A stretch of DNA of 64,000 nucleotides from Bin5 sp963662575 (lineage in GTDB: Bacteria; Chloroflexota; Anaerolineae; Caldilineales; Caldilineaceae). Under the pieces are notes generated by a model. It ran no database searches and was not told where the DNA came from. It saw nothing but the letters and a program-made list of their open reading frames with translations. The stretch spans positions 3,906,001 through 3,970,000 of the forward strand of contig OY759723.1 of NCBI GenBank assembly GCA_963662575.1, in the 5' to 3' direction. The translations under genes were made by a program, and so were the position numbers. Positions within the stretch are counted from its first letter, which is position 1. The number at the start of each line of letters is the position of its first letter. Below, piece after piece: positions 36,442-45,083 of the stretch.

Positions 36442-37374
36442 ATGAACGCAAAATGGAGCGGCGCCGACATCCCCGATCAGACAGGCCGTGTAGCGATTGT
36501 TACCGGCGCAAACAGCGGCTTGGGCTTTCACACCTGCAGCATGTTGGCCGCAAAGGGAGCCCGCGTCCTCATGGCCTGCCGCTCAGTGCAAAGGGGCAAC
36601 CAGGCCAAAGAAGAAATCCTCAAGGCCTTACCGCATGCTCAATTGGAATTCACTGAGCTCGACTTGGCCGACTTGGAGTCCGTCCGCCGTTCTGCCGAAA
36701 CGCTCCGCAGCAGCTTGGATCGGCTTGACCTCTTGATCAACAATGCCGGTGTCATGGCAATTCCGCGTCAGGTGACGGCGCAGAACTTTGAACGCCAATT
36801 CGGTGTCAATCACCTGGGCCATTTTGCCTTGACAGGAGCAATGCTTCCCCTCCTGCTGAATACGCCCGACAGCCGGATTGTCAACGTCAGCAGTTTGGCC
36901 CATCGAAGCGGCCGCATCGATTTCAGTGACCTGCATGGCACACGCAAGTACAGCCGATTCGCCGCCTATTCTCAGAGCAAACTCGCCAATCTGCTCTTCA
37001 CAGTTGAGCTGCACCGCCGTCTGCAGCGCAAAGGCGCCGGCACCATCAGTGTCGCTGCCCACCCTGGCTGGGCTGCAACACGTCTGCAATACGCGGGGCC
37101 GAGCGAAACAGGATCAACTATTGAGTTGCATGTAATGCGGACCTTGAACAGACTTCTGGCCCAAAGCGCCGAGCAGGGCGCCTTGCCGCAACTGTATGCC
37201 GCCACCGCGCCGGACGTCAGCGGAGGCGACTATATCGGCCCTGATGGCTGGATGGAAATGCGCGGACATCCCCGCAAGGTGACGGCAAAAGCGACTGCTC
37301 TCGATGAAAACGCGGCACGCGACTTGTGGCAAGTATCAGTCGCGCATACGGGCCAGATGTACAACGATTTGTAA
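36442..37374 (+). CDS. Short-chain dehydrogenase/reductase (retinol-dehydrogenase-like)
   Basis: 310 residues from the ATG at 36442. NAD(P)-binding TGANSGLG lies at 21-28, NNAG at 100-103, active-site Ser at 150/151 and Tyr176-x3-Lys180 in YSQSK; RxxxR-type residues after the second strand favour NADP. The closest family pattern is the retinol dehydrogenase/protochlorophyllide-reductase-like SDR branch (HPGWAATRLQ near the end). Such bacterial proteins reduce varied aldehydes or ketones; the substrate is not inferable here. The ribosome site is weak, so the start is moderately sure. Confidence 0.88.
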   Translation: MNAKWSGADIPDQTGRVAIVTGANSGLGFHTCSMLAAKGARVLMACRSVQRGNQAKEEILKALPHAQLEFTELDLADLESVRRSAETLRSSLDRLDLLINNAGVMAIPRQVTAQNFERQFGVNHLGHFALTGAMLPLLLNTPDSRIVNVSSLAHRSGRIDFSDLHGTRKYSRFAAYSQSKLANLLFTVELHRRLQRKGAGTISVAAHPGWAATRLQYAGPSETGSTIELHVMRTLNRLLAQSAEQGALPQLYAATAPDVSGGDYIGPDGWMEMRGHPRKVTAKATALDENAARDLWQVSVAHTGQMYNDL

Positions 37375-37461
37375 ACCAGCGGCCATTCCCCGACTCTGCA
37401 GCCGCTTCAAGAACTATCGACCACACTCGGTATTTCATCTTTGACCTGCGAGGCAACGGAC

Positions 37462-37959
37462 ATGTCGACATCGACCTCCCCAAGCATGCAACTGTTCGTC
37501 GAACAGCATCCCCAGTGCATGAAGGTAATGCGCCAGCTTAGCAACACGGACTGGTACGCCGCAGGCGGCTGGTCATCTTTTATCGGCCCCTATCATGCCG
37601 GCATCTACATGCAGGTGGCCAAGGGCAACTGGTTCAATCACGGGCTGGATGGAATCCATTTTGAGTTTGGGCTCACTCAGGAAACTCTGGACGCAAAGAC
37701 ATTGACGATCGACCTGCACGTCGGCCACAAGAACCTGTTCGACCGCGTACAATTTAACGCTTTCACTGTTGATCGCATGGAGGAGTTAGTAACTGGCTGG
37801 GGGACGGACGGTGTTCGCTTTTCACGCACTAACCTGTCAGAGCGTCTGAGCCTTCCGGTTCGTTTCACCAAATCGGGCTTCGGCAAACAAGTGGCGGCGG
37901 CGTTAACGCAGATGAGCGATTTGGCTCCTATCATTGACGACGGTCTTTCCCGGCTGTAA
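37462..37959 (+). CDS. Conserved-looking hypothetical protein, soluble
   Basis: 165 residues from the ATG at 37462, preceded by GAGG at eight bases. There is no signal peptide or membrane segment. It has an alpha/beta-looking sequence with aromatic-rich stretches (WYAAGGWSSFIGPYHAGIYM and GIHFEFGL) and HVGHKNLFDRVQF. Codon use matches neighbours. It lies 87 bp after the SDR gene and 10 bp before the HIT gene, so it is probably co-transcribed. I do not recognise the family. Confidence 0.65.
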   Translation: MSTSTSPSMQLFVEQHPQCMKVMRQLSNTDWYAAGGWSSFIGPYHAGIYMQVAKGNWFNHGLDGIHFEFGLTQETLDAKTLTIDLHVGHKNLFDRVQFNAFTVDRMEELVTGWGTDGVRFSRTNLSERLSLPVRFTKSGFGKQVAAALTQMSDLAPIIDDGLSRL

Positions 37960-37969
37960 ACTTCCTGAC

Positions 37970-38446
37970 ATGTACAATCACGCGCCGCCGGACTATCAGT
38001 GTCCCTTCTGCGCAGTCGCTGCCGGGCAGGAGGACGAATCCACCTATACAGTAACCGGCGATATTGTCCTGCGTACCGACCATGTTATCGGCTTCATTTC
38101 TTCGCACTGGTGGCCTCGCAATCCAGGGCATGTCATCCTGATTCCGTGGGATCACTACGAAAACATTTACGATCTGCCAGACAATATTGGAGCCGAACTC
38201 TTCCGCGCCAGTCGCCTTATCGCGCTTGCAATGAAGACCGCCTACGACTGCGACGGCATCTCAACGCGCCAGCACAACGAACCGGAAGGAATGCAGGAAG
38301 TTTGGCACTTTCACCAGCACGTCTTCCCCCGTTACGCCGACGACGAACTGTACACCAGAACTGCCGAGCGATTCCGTACGACTCGTGCTCAGCGCTTACC
38401 CTACGCCGAAAAGCTGCGGTCAGCCGTAGCAGACTTGAGGCTATAG
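37970..38446 (+). CDS. HIT-family nucleotide hydrolase/transferase
   Basis: 158 residues from the ATG at 37970; an upstream TTG would overlap the preceding gene. The histidine triad is His113-x-His115-x-His117 in VWHFHQHVFPR, the diagnostic HxHxH active site. A CPFC pair near the N-terminus fits the zinc site of several HIT proteins, and NPGHVILIPWDHYENI is the standard strand before the active-site helix. HIT proteins hydrolyse nucleoside phosphoramidates or dinucleoside polyphosphates in the cytoplasm. Confidence 0.9.
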   Translation: MYNHAPPDYQCPFCAVAAGQEDESTYTVTGDIVLRTDHVIGFISSHWWPRNPGHVILIPWDHYENIYDLPDNIGAELFRASRLIALAMKTAYDCDGISTRQHNEPEGMQEVWHFHQHVFPRYADDELYTRTAERFRTTRAQRLPYAEKLRSAVADLRL

Positions 38447-38458
38447 AAAGGCTTGCGA

Positions 38459-39616
38459 ATGACGCTCTCGTTGCCCCTTCCACATCTCGCTGAACAGTAC
38501 CTGCTCGACCCGGATGTCGTCTATCTCAATCATGGCAGCTTTGGCGCCGTGCCTCGTCCTGTCTTCGAAAGCTATCAGCACTGGCAGAGAGAACTGGAAG
38601 CAAATCCCAGCAACTTTCTGGGAAGACGGGCGCCCGAACTGCTGGCCGCAGCCAGAGAAAAACTCGGCGCTTTCATCAACGCCTCCCCCAACGATCTGAC
38701 ATTCGTCCCCAATGTTACCTATGGGCTGAACATCGTAGCCCGCTCACTCAGGCTGAATGAAGGCGACGTTGTTCTCACGACAGATCACGAGTATGGCGCA
38801 ATAGACCGCACCTGGCGATTCAGTTGTGAAAAGAGTGGCGCCCGGCTCGTGAATCAACCTATCGCTGTTCCGATCGCAGACAGCGCCAGCGTCGTCGAGC
38901 AGATTTGGGCAGGCGTGGATGAGAACACAAAAGTGATCTCCTTGAGTCACATTACGTCGCCAAGCGCTTTAATTTTGCCAGTGGAAGAGATCTGCCGGCG
39001 GGCGCGTGAAGCGGGGATAGTTACAGTCGTTGACGGCGCCCACGCACCCGGCCAGGTGGATCTGGACCTGCAGCATATCGGCGCAGACTTCTACTGCGGA
39101 AACTGCCACAAGTGGCTGAGCAGCGCACGCGGCGCCGGTTTTCTCCACGCCCGGCCAGAAGGGCAATCTCTGCTGGAACCCCTCGTCGTCAGCCACGGTT
39201 GGGAGCGAGAAGAGCCAGGCCCTTCACAGTTCCAGGCCTACTTCACATGGGTAGGAACGATCGACCCGGCAGCCTACCTGAGTGTGCCCGCTGCCATCGA
39301 CTTCCACGTCCAAAACGACTGGCCGGACGTCCGCCGTGCCTGCAACCAACTTCTTAAGGAAAGCGAACAGCGCATCCTGGAACTGTCCGGACTGCCACCC
39401 ATCAGCCCTTCTTCAATGTGGTCCCAAATGCGCTTGGTGCTTCTTCCCGGCAAGGTCGAATCCTATCAGCGACTCTGGGAAGAAAATCGAATCATTGCAC
39501 CGGTAGGCCAACATCGCGGCCAGCCCGGAATACGTATCTCCGTCCAGGCCTACAACAGCCCTGCTGACCTCGATATACTGATACAGGCACTGCAGAGAGC
39601 GGCCTCGGCCAGCTGA
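38459..39616 (+). CDS. Class V aminotransferase-fold PLP enzyme
   Basis: 385 residues, ATG at 38459 after AAAGG. PLP-binding features include VDGAHAPGQVDLD (Asp192) and the Schiff-base lysine, Lys218, in GNCHKWLSSARG. The opening LNHGSFGAVPRPV and the isopenicillin-N-epimerase/cysteine-desulfurase-like layout place it in the NifS/CsdA superfamily. The family covers desulfurases, kynureninases and epimerases. The N-terminal loop is of the epimerase type, so the annotation 'isopenicillin-N epimerase-like' is common but gives no substrate. No iron-sulfur scaffold genes are adjacent. Confidence 0.88.
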   Translation: MTLSLPLPHLAEQYLLDPDVVYLNHGSFGAVPRPVFESYQHWQRELEANPSNFLGRRAPELLAAAREKLGAFINASPNDLTFVPNVTYGLNIVARSLRLNEGDVVLTTDHEYGAIDRTWRFSCEKSGARLVNQPIAVPIADSASVVEQIWAGVDENTKVISLSHITSPSALILPVEEICRRAREAGIVTVVDGAHAPGQVDLDLQHIGADFYCGNCHKWLSSARGAGFLHARPEGQSLLEPLVVSHGWEREEPGPSQFQAYFTWVGTIDPAAYLSVPAAIDFHVQNDWPDVRRACNQLLKESEQRILELSGLPPISPSSMWSQMRLVLLPGKVESYQRLWEENRIIAPVGQHRGQPGIRISVQAYNSPADLDILIQALQRAASAS

Positions 39617-39685
39617 AAGTCTAGCCTGACACTTTCCGACCCTTCCCAGCACTTTCCCTGACGAATGAAGTTCTGTTCCATCGCT

Positions 39686-40912
39686 CTATGCGTGTCTCAG
39701 CAGGCGCACGATCTCCACGATTCCGGGCCTCTTGCCGTACATCAACATCCCCAGCCGGAAGATCTTCCCGCCCAGCCACACAACCAGAGGGATCGTAGCC
39801 AACAGTACCAGAATACTGATCGCTACATCGACCCAAGGCAGCTCAGCCAGCGGCAGCCGTAACATCATTGTCGTCGGCGCCGTCAGCGGGAACCACGATA
39901 GCGCACGAATTATCATTGCGTCGGGATTGGTGAAAATAACGCCCGTCAACATCATGGGAATCGCAGCAACAAAGATAACCATGCCGGTGATCTGCTGGCT
40001 CTCCTGGAAACTGGACCCCAACGTACCTATCGATGCAATCAAAACGGCATAAACTGTAAAACCCAATATGTAGTAAACAAGCGCCAGCCCGAATACCTCC
40101 ACGCGCGTGAAAAATGGCAGGATAATCCCCGCCAGCACGGCCAGGCCGCCGCCAAGACCGGTCGCAGAGGCGATCCATACTGCAATCTGCGTCATGCCTA
40201 ACGCCCCAAGGCCAATAACCTTTCCTGCCAGAAGCTGCTGCGGTGTGACCGACGAAAGGACAATCTCGATTATCCGGCTCGACTTCTCCTCGGCAACGCT
40301 GCGAACGAGATAGCCCGACGATACAAAAATGGTGACAGCCAACAGGATGCCGAACATGAAGGGAATGATGAAGCTCAGAACCTGGCCGGCGACTCCCCCT
40401 GACGCCTGACCTTGTTCGCCGACATACTCGACCTGTGCATCGTAGGGTTCGATCAGTCGCGCCCGTAGCGTGCCATCGTCGATTTCCTGAACCAGATGCG
40501 CCATGAAGAAAGCACGTAACCCGCTCGTCACGGGCCCAGAGAACCTGCTCTCGGCAGTGACAACCTTCACGTCCTCTTGCTGGGGATAGCTTTGCGGCAC
40601 CACAACAACCCTCGTCACAACCTCGTCCTCCAGGGCTGTGCGGGCGTCTGCCTCATCGCTATACTGGACAAACTCTGACTCAAACCGGGGCATTATTGGC
40701 GTAAATCTGCCGGACTCGTCGACGACTGCTGTGACTTCCGGGCCGTCGTCAAACATGCGAACCAACGCCCCTCCGGCTTGACGACCAAAGAAAACACTGA
40801 CAAGAAGCGCGACGACACCAAGCAGAGGTATGAGCGACGTGAAAATAATGAAGTCAGGGCGCCGGACATTTACCTTATATTCATGCCAGGCGATCATAAG
40901 TACTCTGTCCAT
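39686..40912 (-). CDS. ABC-2-type exporter permease (NatB-like)
   Basis: 408 residues from the ATG at 40912, preceded by AGGG; the upstream-extended frame lacks conserved sequence. One N-terminal helix (DFIIFTSLIPLLGVVALLV) is followed by a ~150-residue extracytoplasmic domain, then five or six helices with SVAEEKSSRIIEIVLSS, the ABC-2 coupling helix. This is the layout of the Na+ exporter NatB and related permeases. It pairs with the ATPase encoded just upstream (41055-41993). The substrate may be a cation, drug or lipid. Confidence 0.88.
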   Translation of the reverse strand: MDRVLMIAWHEYKVNVRRPDFIIFTSLIPLLGVVALLVSVFFGRQAGGALVRMFDDGPEVTAVVDESGRFTPIMPRFESEFVQYSDEADARTALEDEVVTRVVVVPQSYPQQEDVKVVTAESRFSGPVTSGLRAFFMAHLVQEIDDGTLRARLIEPYDAQVEYVGEQGQASGGVAGQVLSFIIPFMFGILLAVTIFVSSGYLVRSVAEEKSSRIIEIVLSSVTPQQLLAGKVIGLGALGMTQIAVWIASATGLGGGLAVLAGIILPFFTRVEVFGLALVYYILGFTVYAVLIASIGTLGSSFQESQQITGMVIFVAAIPMMLTGVIFTNPDAMIIRALSWFPLTAPTTMMLRLPLAELPWVDVAISILVLLATIPLVVWLGGKIFRLGMLMYGKRPGIVEIVRLLRHA

Positions 40913-41054
40913 TGCGTCCCTCGACCTGATTGGTGAGTTTGTTTTCAGACGTTGGCGCAACCGAATATGCGCCGGTGCCCGATTCAGATGTCGCGATACC
41001 AATATCAAGTACCGTCAACTGCCTTTAGAATGCGCTTGTCAAGGCCTGTGGAAC

Positions 41055-41993
41055 CTACTTCGCACCGGCGCTGCCCTGTACCATCGCCACGAAAATGTCA
41101 TTCAGAGGAACGCTGGCCCGTTCGAAACTCTCCACCTGCACGTTGCGCTCTACAAGCGCGGCCAGGAGCTCCTGCGCCGAGTCCCCTTCAAGAGTGAGTA
41201 TCGTAACGTCGCCATTTCGCTCGCTTCGAATGACCCCTGGCAGGTCCTGTGGCATATCCTCGGCGCGCACGCGAACTGAGTTGGGCGCAAAATCCCGCTT
41301 GATCTGCTGCAGCGAGCCGTACAGCAGTGGCTTGCCCTCGTGAATCAGAAGGATCCGGTCACACAACTCTTCAACCAGGTTCATCTGATGGGCGCTTAGC
41401 ACAATAGACTTTCCTTCCCCTGCCAGTAGTCGCATCAGCCCTTTGAGCAGTTCGACGTTTACCGGATCCAACCCCTGAAACGGCTCATCCAGAATCAGGA
41501 ACGCCGGGTCGTGGATCAGACAGGCCACGAACTGCACTTTCTGCTGCATGCCCCGGCTCAACTCCTTTATCCGCTTGCCGCCCCACTCCTGCAACTCCAC
41601 CCTCTCCAACCACTCCTCCGCCCGTTGCCGGGCCTTCCCAGCGGCCACTCCCTTTAGTTGGGCCAGGTAGACCAGCACTTCCATCACCTTCTGGTCCCTG
41701 TACAAGCCCCGCTCCTCCGGCAGATAGCCGACCCTCTCCCTGCCCTCGCCCGGCAGACTGCCGAGAAGTTCAACCTCCCCCGTGTCAGCTTTGAAGATAT
41801 CCATCAGAATGCGAATCGTGCTGGTCTTGCCCGCGCCGTTGGGGCCCAGCAGACCGAAAATCTCGCCGGGAAAGACGTCAAACGTAACATCGTCGACAGC
41901 GGTGAAGCTGCCATACGTCTTGCAGAGGCCCCGCACTGAGAGAGCCGGAGCAGCTATTTCACTGTTGATTTGGGTGGCATCATCTGGCGACAT
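41055..41993 (-). CDS. ABC exporter ATPase (NatA-like)
   Basis: 312 residues. Walker A GPNGAGKTS, Q-loop GYLPEERGLYRDQK, signature LSRGMQQKVQF (an Arg replaces the usual Gly in LSGGM, common in NatA relatives), Walker B FLILDEPFQGLDP and H-loop VLSAHQMNLVEE. A C-terminal ~80-residue accessory domain follows. It is the first gene of a two-gene minus-strand operon with the ABC-2 permease, with 142 bp between them. Confidence 0.9.
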   Translation of the reverse strand: MSPDDATQINSEIAAPALSVRGLCKTYGSFTAVDDVTFDVFPGEIFGLLGPNGAGKTSTIRILMDIFKADTGEVELLGSLPGEGRERVGYLPEERGLYRDQKVMEVLVYLAQLKGVAAGKARQRAEEWLERVELQEWGGKRIKELSRGMQQKVQFVACLIHDPAFLILDEPFQGLDPVNVELLKGLMRLLAGEGKSIVLSAHQMNLVEELCDRILLIHEGKPLLYGSLQQIKRDFAPNSVRVRAEDMPQDLPGVIRSERNGDVTILTLEGDSAQELLAALVERNVQVESFERASVPLNDIFVAMVQGSAGAK

Positions 41994-42548
41994 AGATAGA
42001 TTCCTGGAGACTTCCGCTCAGTTATGAGACCGAAGCCAGCTTATCCTTTCATGAGAGCCCGCTAACCGGCCAGTTTATCCCAACTACGACTATTCTACTT
42101 CGTATGGAGGCTATCCCCTACGAGCGTTCCCGATAGCAACTATACCTGCATTGGTCTACTCATATACACTACGCCCTTCCCCACAAGAAGTTTCTACTTT
42201 CCTCCTCTGGATGAGTCAGTTCCCGACCCTGTGCGAGGAGAGCGTATCTGCTACTTTCGCTTCACTCTTTTTCACTCGCTGTTTGCATTTGGGCGGTCGG
42301 GCCTGCGGCCCTCCCTTGTGCAGGGGCTGCGCCCCCGCAACGCCCCCCTCCAAAACCACTCCTCACCCACCGAACGCCGCAATCCCAGCAGCGCGGCTCA
42401 TCCAAGGTGGCGGCAGAAAACCACAATCGTTCCTTTAGAGACGCCCTTTGTGCGTGCCCTCTTCATGTAGGCGCGCCCTCATCATCCATCCGTTGGGGGC
42501 TCCCTTCGCGGACTACTATGGCATCCGAATTTGGAAGCCTTTGCACTG
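41994..42548. other. Intergenic DNA with hairpin repeat copy C
   Basis: 555 bp upstream of the ABC ATPase. Apart from the repeat (42285-42414) and the presumed minus-strand promoter near 42000-42100, nothing recognisable is seen. Confidence 0.6.
42285..42414 (+). repeat. Dispersed intergenic hairpin repeat, copy C
   Basis: GGGCC-TGC-GGCCC (42299-42311) then a GC-rich stem with loop TGC (42320-42338), then CAACGCCCCCCTCCAAAA and CCAGCAGCGCGGCTC. Relative to copies A and B, the stem's innermost G-C pair is C-G here, a compensated change. Confidence 0.85.
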
Positions 42549-42559
42549 TTTCAGTTCCC
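42549..42559 (+). repeat. Target-site duplication, left copy
   Basis: TTTCAGTTCCC directly abuts the left terminal inverted repeat and recurs at 43617-43627. Confidence 0.75.
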
Positions 42560-43000
42560 CAGGGCAATTGCATCAGAAACCGTGATATAATGGCCCTGTA
42601 CCGAAATACGAAAATGCATCACTGAGAGCGTATCGTCATCACGAACCCATGACTCCCACTGGCTGGGAATCTGAAGGCGAGGGAGGACCTTTGCAAGACT
42701 GTAAACTGCGTACAATCTGTCTACCCATAGCCCAACAGAGACAGCGAGGGAACGTGCGCGAAGCCAAACGCAAAAGTCCATATATAGGAAAACTGCCCGC
42801 TTCTGCCCGGCTTAAACCGACCTGAAGCGTCCGGACACGACTCCCTGCCCCCCAGCGGACCGACTTGAGTCCGGCGTCTGTGAAAGTCGTGGATGCGTGT
42901 CGTGGAGAGGCTGCCAGAACCAGGAATCGACGCCGGAAACGGAAAAACCGATGCAAAAGCGTAACGACAACAATTGCCAGAAAAAAATATTCGCCCGCTC

Positions 43001-43041
43001 TGACCCGACTTATACCTACGTGACCCGACTTGACCCGACAT
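43001..43041 (+). repeat. Short repeated motif inside the IS interior
   Basis: CTGACCCGACTT, GTGACCCGACTT and TTGACCCGACAT occur within 41 bp (core TGACCCGACWT), in the part of the IS that encodes no transposase. Confidence 0.75.
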
Positions 43042-43292
43042 GAGACGACCAAACACGCCCCACCATTTCAGAGATTGCACAACTCTTGTACAACACACAT
43101 GAGCGGCTCAACCGGCCCGCCAGCGCTGAGGAGAACCCCATCACAGCCCATCACAATAACTGCATGAACTGCAGCTCAGACAACCCGAAAACGCTTACAA
43201 ACGCTCGTAAACGCTCATGAACTCTCGTCCAACACACAGATGAGAATGCCTGCGTCCCACCATCAAGATGAATCTGATTAAAACGGTCCACA

Positions 43293-43601
43293 ATGAATGA
43301 AATGCCCGCATCAGCCCCCAAGTCATTTGCACCTGATGTGAATTCCTTCTTTTCCTCCGATGCCAAATTGCTCCTGACTTCCACCCTCAACCACTGGAGC
43401 ATCGAGAATTCAGTCCACTGGCTCTTGGATGGGGACGACAGTCGCATCCGTCAGATCCAGGCCCAGCACAACTTGGCCGTCTTGCGCCGCATGGCTTTCG
43501 ACCTCTTACCCAGCGCGAACAGCGCCCAAATCGATATTGCTGCCAAACGTGAACGAGCCGGTTGGAAAACTGGCTATCTCCTGAAAATACTCTCCCAATA
43601 A
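43293..43601 (+). pseudogene. ISAs1-family transposase remnant (C-terminal end)
   Basis: About 70 residues from near 43386 match the family's C-terminus: HWSIENSVHWLLD, then DDSRIRQIQAQHNLAVLRRMA and RERAGWKTGYLLKIL. The usual D-V-T-F-R-E stretch between LLD and DDSRIR is shortened, indicating an internal deletion. The catalytic DDE core and N-terminus are missing, so it cannot transpose by itself. Upstream bases 43293-43385 are in frame but unlike the family. Confidence 0.85.
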
Positions 43602-43616
43602 GATGCAATTGCCCTG

Positions 43617-43627
43617 TTTCAGTTCCC
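43617..43627 (+). repeat. Target-site duplication, right copy
   Basis: TTTCAGTTCCC, identical to 42549-42559, directly after the right inverted repeat. Confidence 0.75.
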
Positions 43628-43636
43628 GCGCTCCTC

Positions 43637-43664
43637 TTGACATACAAGCGCAGCCTATGCTAAC
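43637..43664 (+). promoter_or_regulatory. Probable promoter of the SAM-riboswitch operon
   Basis: A consensus -35 TTGACA lies at 43637-43642. The -10 is unclear: GCTAAC/TAACCT at about 43659-43666 has proper spacing but poor match. Transcription would start roughly 25 bases before the riboswitch. Confidence 0.4.
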
Positions 43665-43695
43665 CTTTCTCCATCGTACATTACGAACAGAAACC

Positions 43696-43916
43696 TCTTA
43701 TCCAGAGTGGGGGGAGGGAACGGCCCTATGATCCCCCGGCAACCCGCCGGAGCCCCGGTTCTCGGTTGCTGACTGAATAAAGGTATGCCCGTCCGTCTGG
43801 CACGGCGCGCTATTCGCGTCCCTGTCCAGCTTCCGGCGTTGCCCATTCAGTCAGTTCCAAAGCCATGCTCAGCAGGTGCCAATTCCGACGGGTCCAATGT
43901 GGCTCGAAAGATGAGA
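43696..43916 (+). promoter_or_regulatory. SAM-I (S-box) riboswitch
   Basis: Conserved core is present: TTATCCAGAG, GGGGGAGGGA, then GGCCCTATGA, CCCCGGCAACC and, downstream, GGTGCCAATTCC with the closing GAAAGATGAG. P1 pairs CTTATC (43697-43702) with GATGAG (43910-43915). The P3 arm is greatly enlarged: ~130 nt separate GGCAACC from GGTGCC, closed partway by TGACTGAAT/ATTCAGTCA (43770-43778 with 43845-43853). The riboswitch binds S-adenosylmethionine and, when bound, favours the terminator at 43936, switching off mtnA and the genes behind it. Confidence 0.92.
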
Positions 43917-43935
43917 TCGACCTGAATTAGAACAC

Positions 43936-43967
43936 CCCTCTGGATACTCTCAGAGGGATTTCTTTTT
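43936..43967 (+). terminator. Riboswitch-controlled intrinsic terminator
   Basis: CCCTCTG / CAGAGGG stem with an 8-nt loop (43936-43957), followed by ATTTCTTTTT. It sits between the riboswitch and the mtnA ribosome site. Confidence 0.88.
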
Positions 43968-43985
43968 GAAGAAGGGAGTCGCAAG

Positions 43986-45077
43986 ATGCGCACCGTCTAC
44001 TGGCAGGACGGAAAAGTGAAAATGATCGATCAAAGGTTATTGCCCGGGCAGGAGGTGATAGCCGAATTTGCTACCGTAACCGAAGTTGCACGCAGCATCA
44101 GCGAAATGTATGTCAGGGGCGCACCCGCCATTGGCGCCACCGCGGCCTACGGCATGGCCCTGGCCGCGCACGTCAGCAGCGCCAACGACGGTGACGGCCT
44201 GCTCAGCGATCTGCGCAAGGCAAAGGAAACACTTGACTCTGCTCGTCCCACCGCAGTAAATCTGGCCTGGGCCACCCGACGGCTCCTGTCATTGGCTGAA
44301 CAGATTGCCGCTGACGCTTCATCCGACCTGGCAAGCGTCGACGACCTGCGCAAGGCCCTGTTGACCGAGGCCGAAGCCCTTGCCGACGAGGACATCGAAA
44401 TCAACCGGCGCATGGGCTTCAACGGTGCTGCCGTCGTACCGGACGGATCCAACCTTCTCCATCACTGCAACACCGGCTCTCTGGCGACCGTGGACTTCGG
44501 CACCGCTCTCGGTGTCATCTACGCATGCCAAGAACAGGGCAAGCAGATCCATGTCTGGGTCGACGAAACCCGCCCCCGCCTCCAGGGCGCCCGCTTGACC
44601 GCCTGGGAGTTGATGCGGGCCGAAGTGCCGATGCATCTCATCGCCGACAACGCCGCCGGCCACCTCATGCGCACCGGCCAGGTCGACGTCGTAGTTTTTG
44701 GAGCCGACCGTGTCGCCGCTAACGGTGATGTCGCCAACAAAATCGGTACATATAAGATTGCCGTCGTCGCTCGCGAAAACGGCATTCCCGTCTATTGTAT
44801 TGCCCCAACCAGTACTGTTGATCTGGACCTTCCCGAAGGCGACCACATCCCCATCGAAGAACGGGGCGACGAGGAAGTGGTTGAAATCGGAGCTCGCCCG
44901 ATCGCTCCGGCCAACGTACCGGTGTACAACCCAGCCTTTGACATTACGCCGCACCGATACCTGACCGGCATTGTTACTGAGGAGGGCATCTGCTATCCCC
45001 CGTTTGGACAAAGCCTGCGGACCGCTGTAGAAAAGGGGCGGGCCGCAATTGAGGCGGAGCGCGCAGAAAGGGCTTAA
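43986..45077 (+). CDS. mtnA: S-methyl-5-thioribose-1-phosphate isomerase
   Basis: 363 residues, ATG after GGGAG. It isomerises 5-methylthioribose-1-phosphate to the ribulose form in methionine salvage, recovering the sulfur of methylthioadenosine. Family marks are MYVRGAPAIGATAAYG (residue ~41), Cys161 in HHCNTGSLATVDFGTALG and Asp241 in GADRVAANGDVANKIGTY, the catalytic Cys/Asp pair, followed by FDITPHRYLTGIVTEEG. The SAM-I riboswitch directly upstream fits a sulfur-recycling role. The rest of a classical mtn pathway is not in this window; only downstream SAM-cycle genes are. Confidence 0.96.
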   Translation: MRTVYWQDGKVKMIDQRLLPGQEVIAEFATVTEVARSISEMYVRGAPAIGATAAYGMALAAHVSSANDGDGLLSDLRKAKETLDSARPTAVNLAWATRRLLSLAEQIAADASSDLASVDDLRKALLTEAEALADEDIEINRRMGFNGAAVVPDGSNLLHHCNTGSLATVDFGTALGVIYACQEQGKQIHVWVDETRPRLQGARLTAWELMRAEVPMHLIADNAAGHLMRTGQVDVVVFGADRVAANGDVANKIGTYKIAVVARENGIPVYCIAPTSTVDLDLPEGDHIPIEERGDEEVVEIGARPIAPANVPVYNPAFDITPHRYLTGIVTEEGICYPPFGQSLRTAVEKGRAAIEAERAERA

Positions 45078-45083
45078 CTGGCC

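Larger units (their letters stand above)
42560..43616 (+). mobile_element. Decayed ISAs1-family insertion element
   Basis: The element is bounded by a perfect 15-bp terminal inverted repeat, CAGGGCAATTGCATC (42560-42574) and GATGCAATTGCCCTG (43602-43616), and flanked by an 11-bp direct repeat (family duplications are typically 8-10 bp). The right end holds the C-terminus of an ISAs1 transposase, whose stop codon touches the inverted repeat. At 1057 bp the element is shorter than typical family members (about 1.2-1.4 kb). The ~700 bp between the left end and the transposase remnant cannot be read as a transposase in any frame, so it is no longer autonomous. It lies directly upstream of the SAM riboswitch promoter. 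Confidence 0.82.

Noticed and set aside
42639..43098. Minus-strand frames (125-137 aa) inside the IS
   Set aside because: Low-complexity translation with no transposase motifs; probably decayed or foreign DNA.
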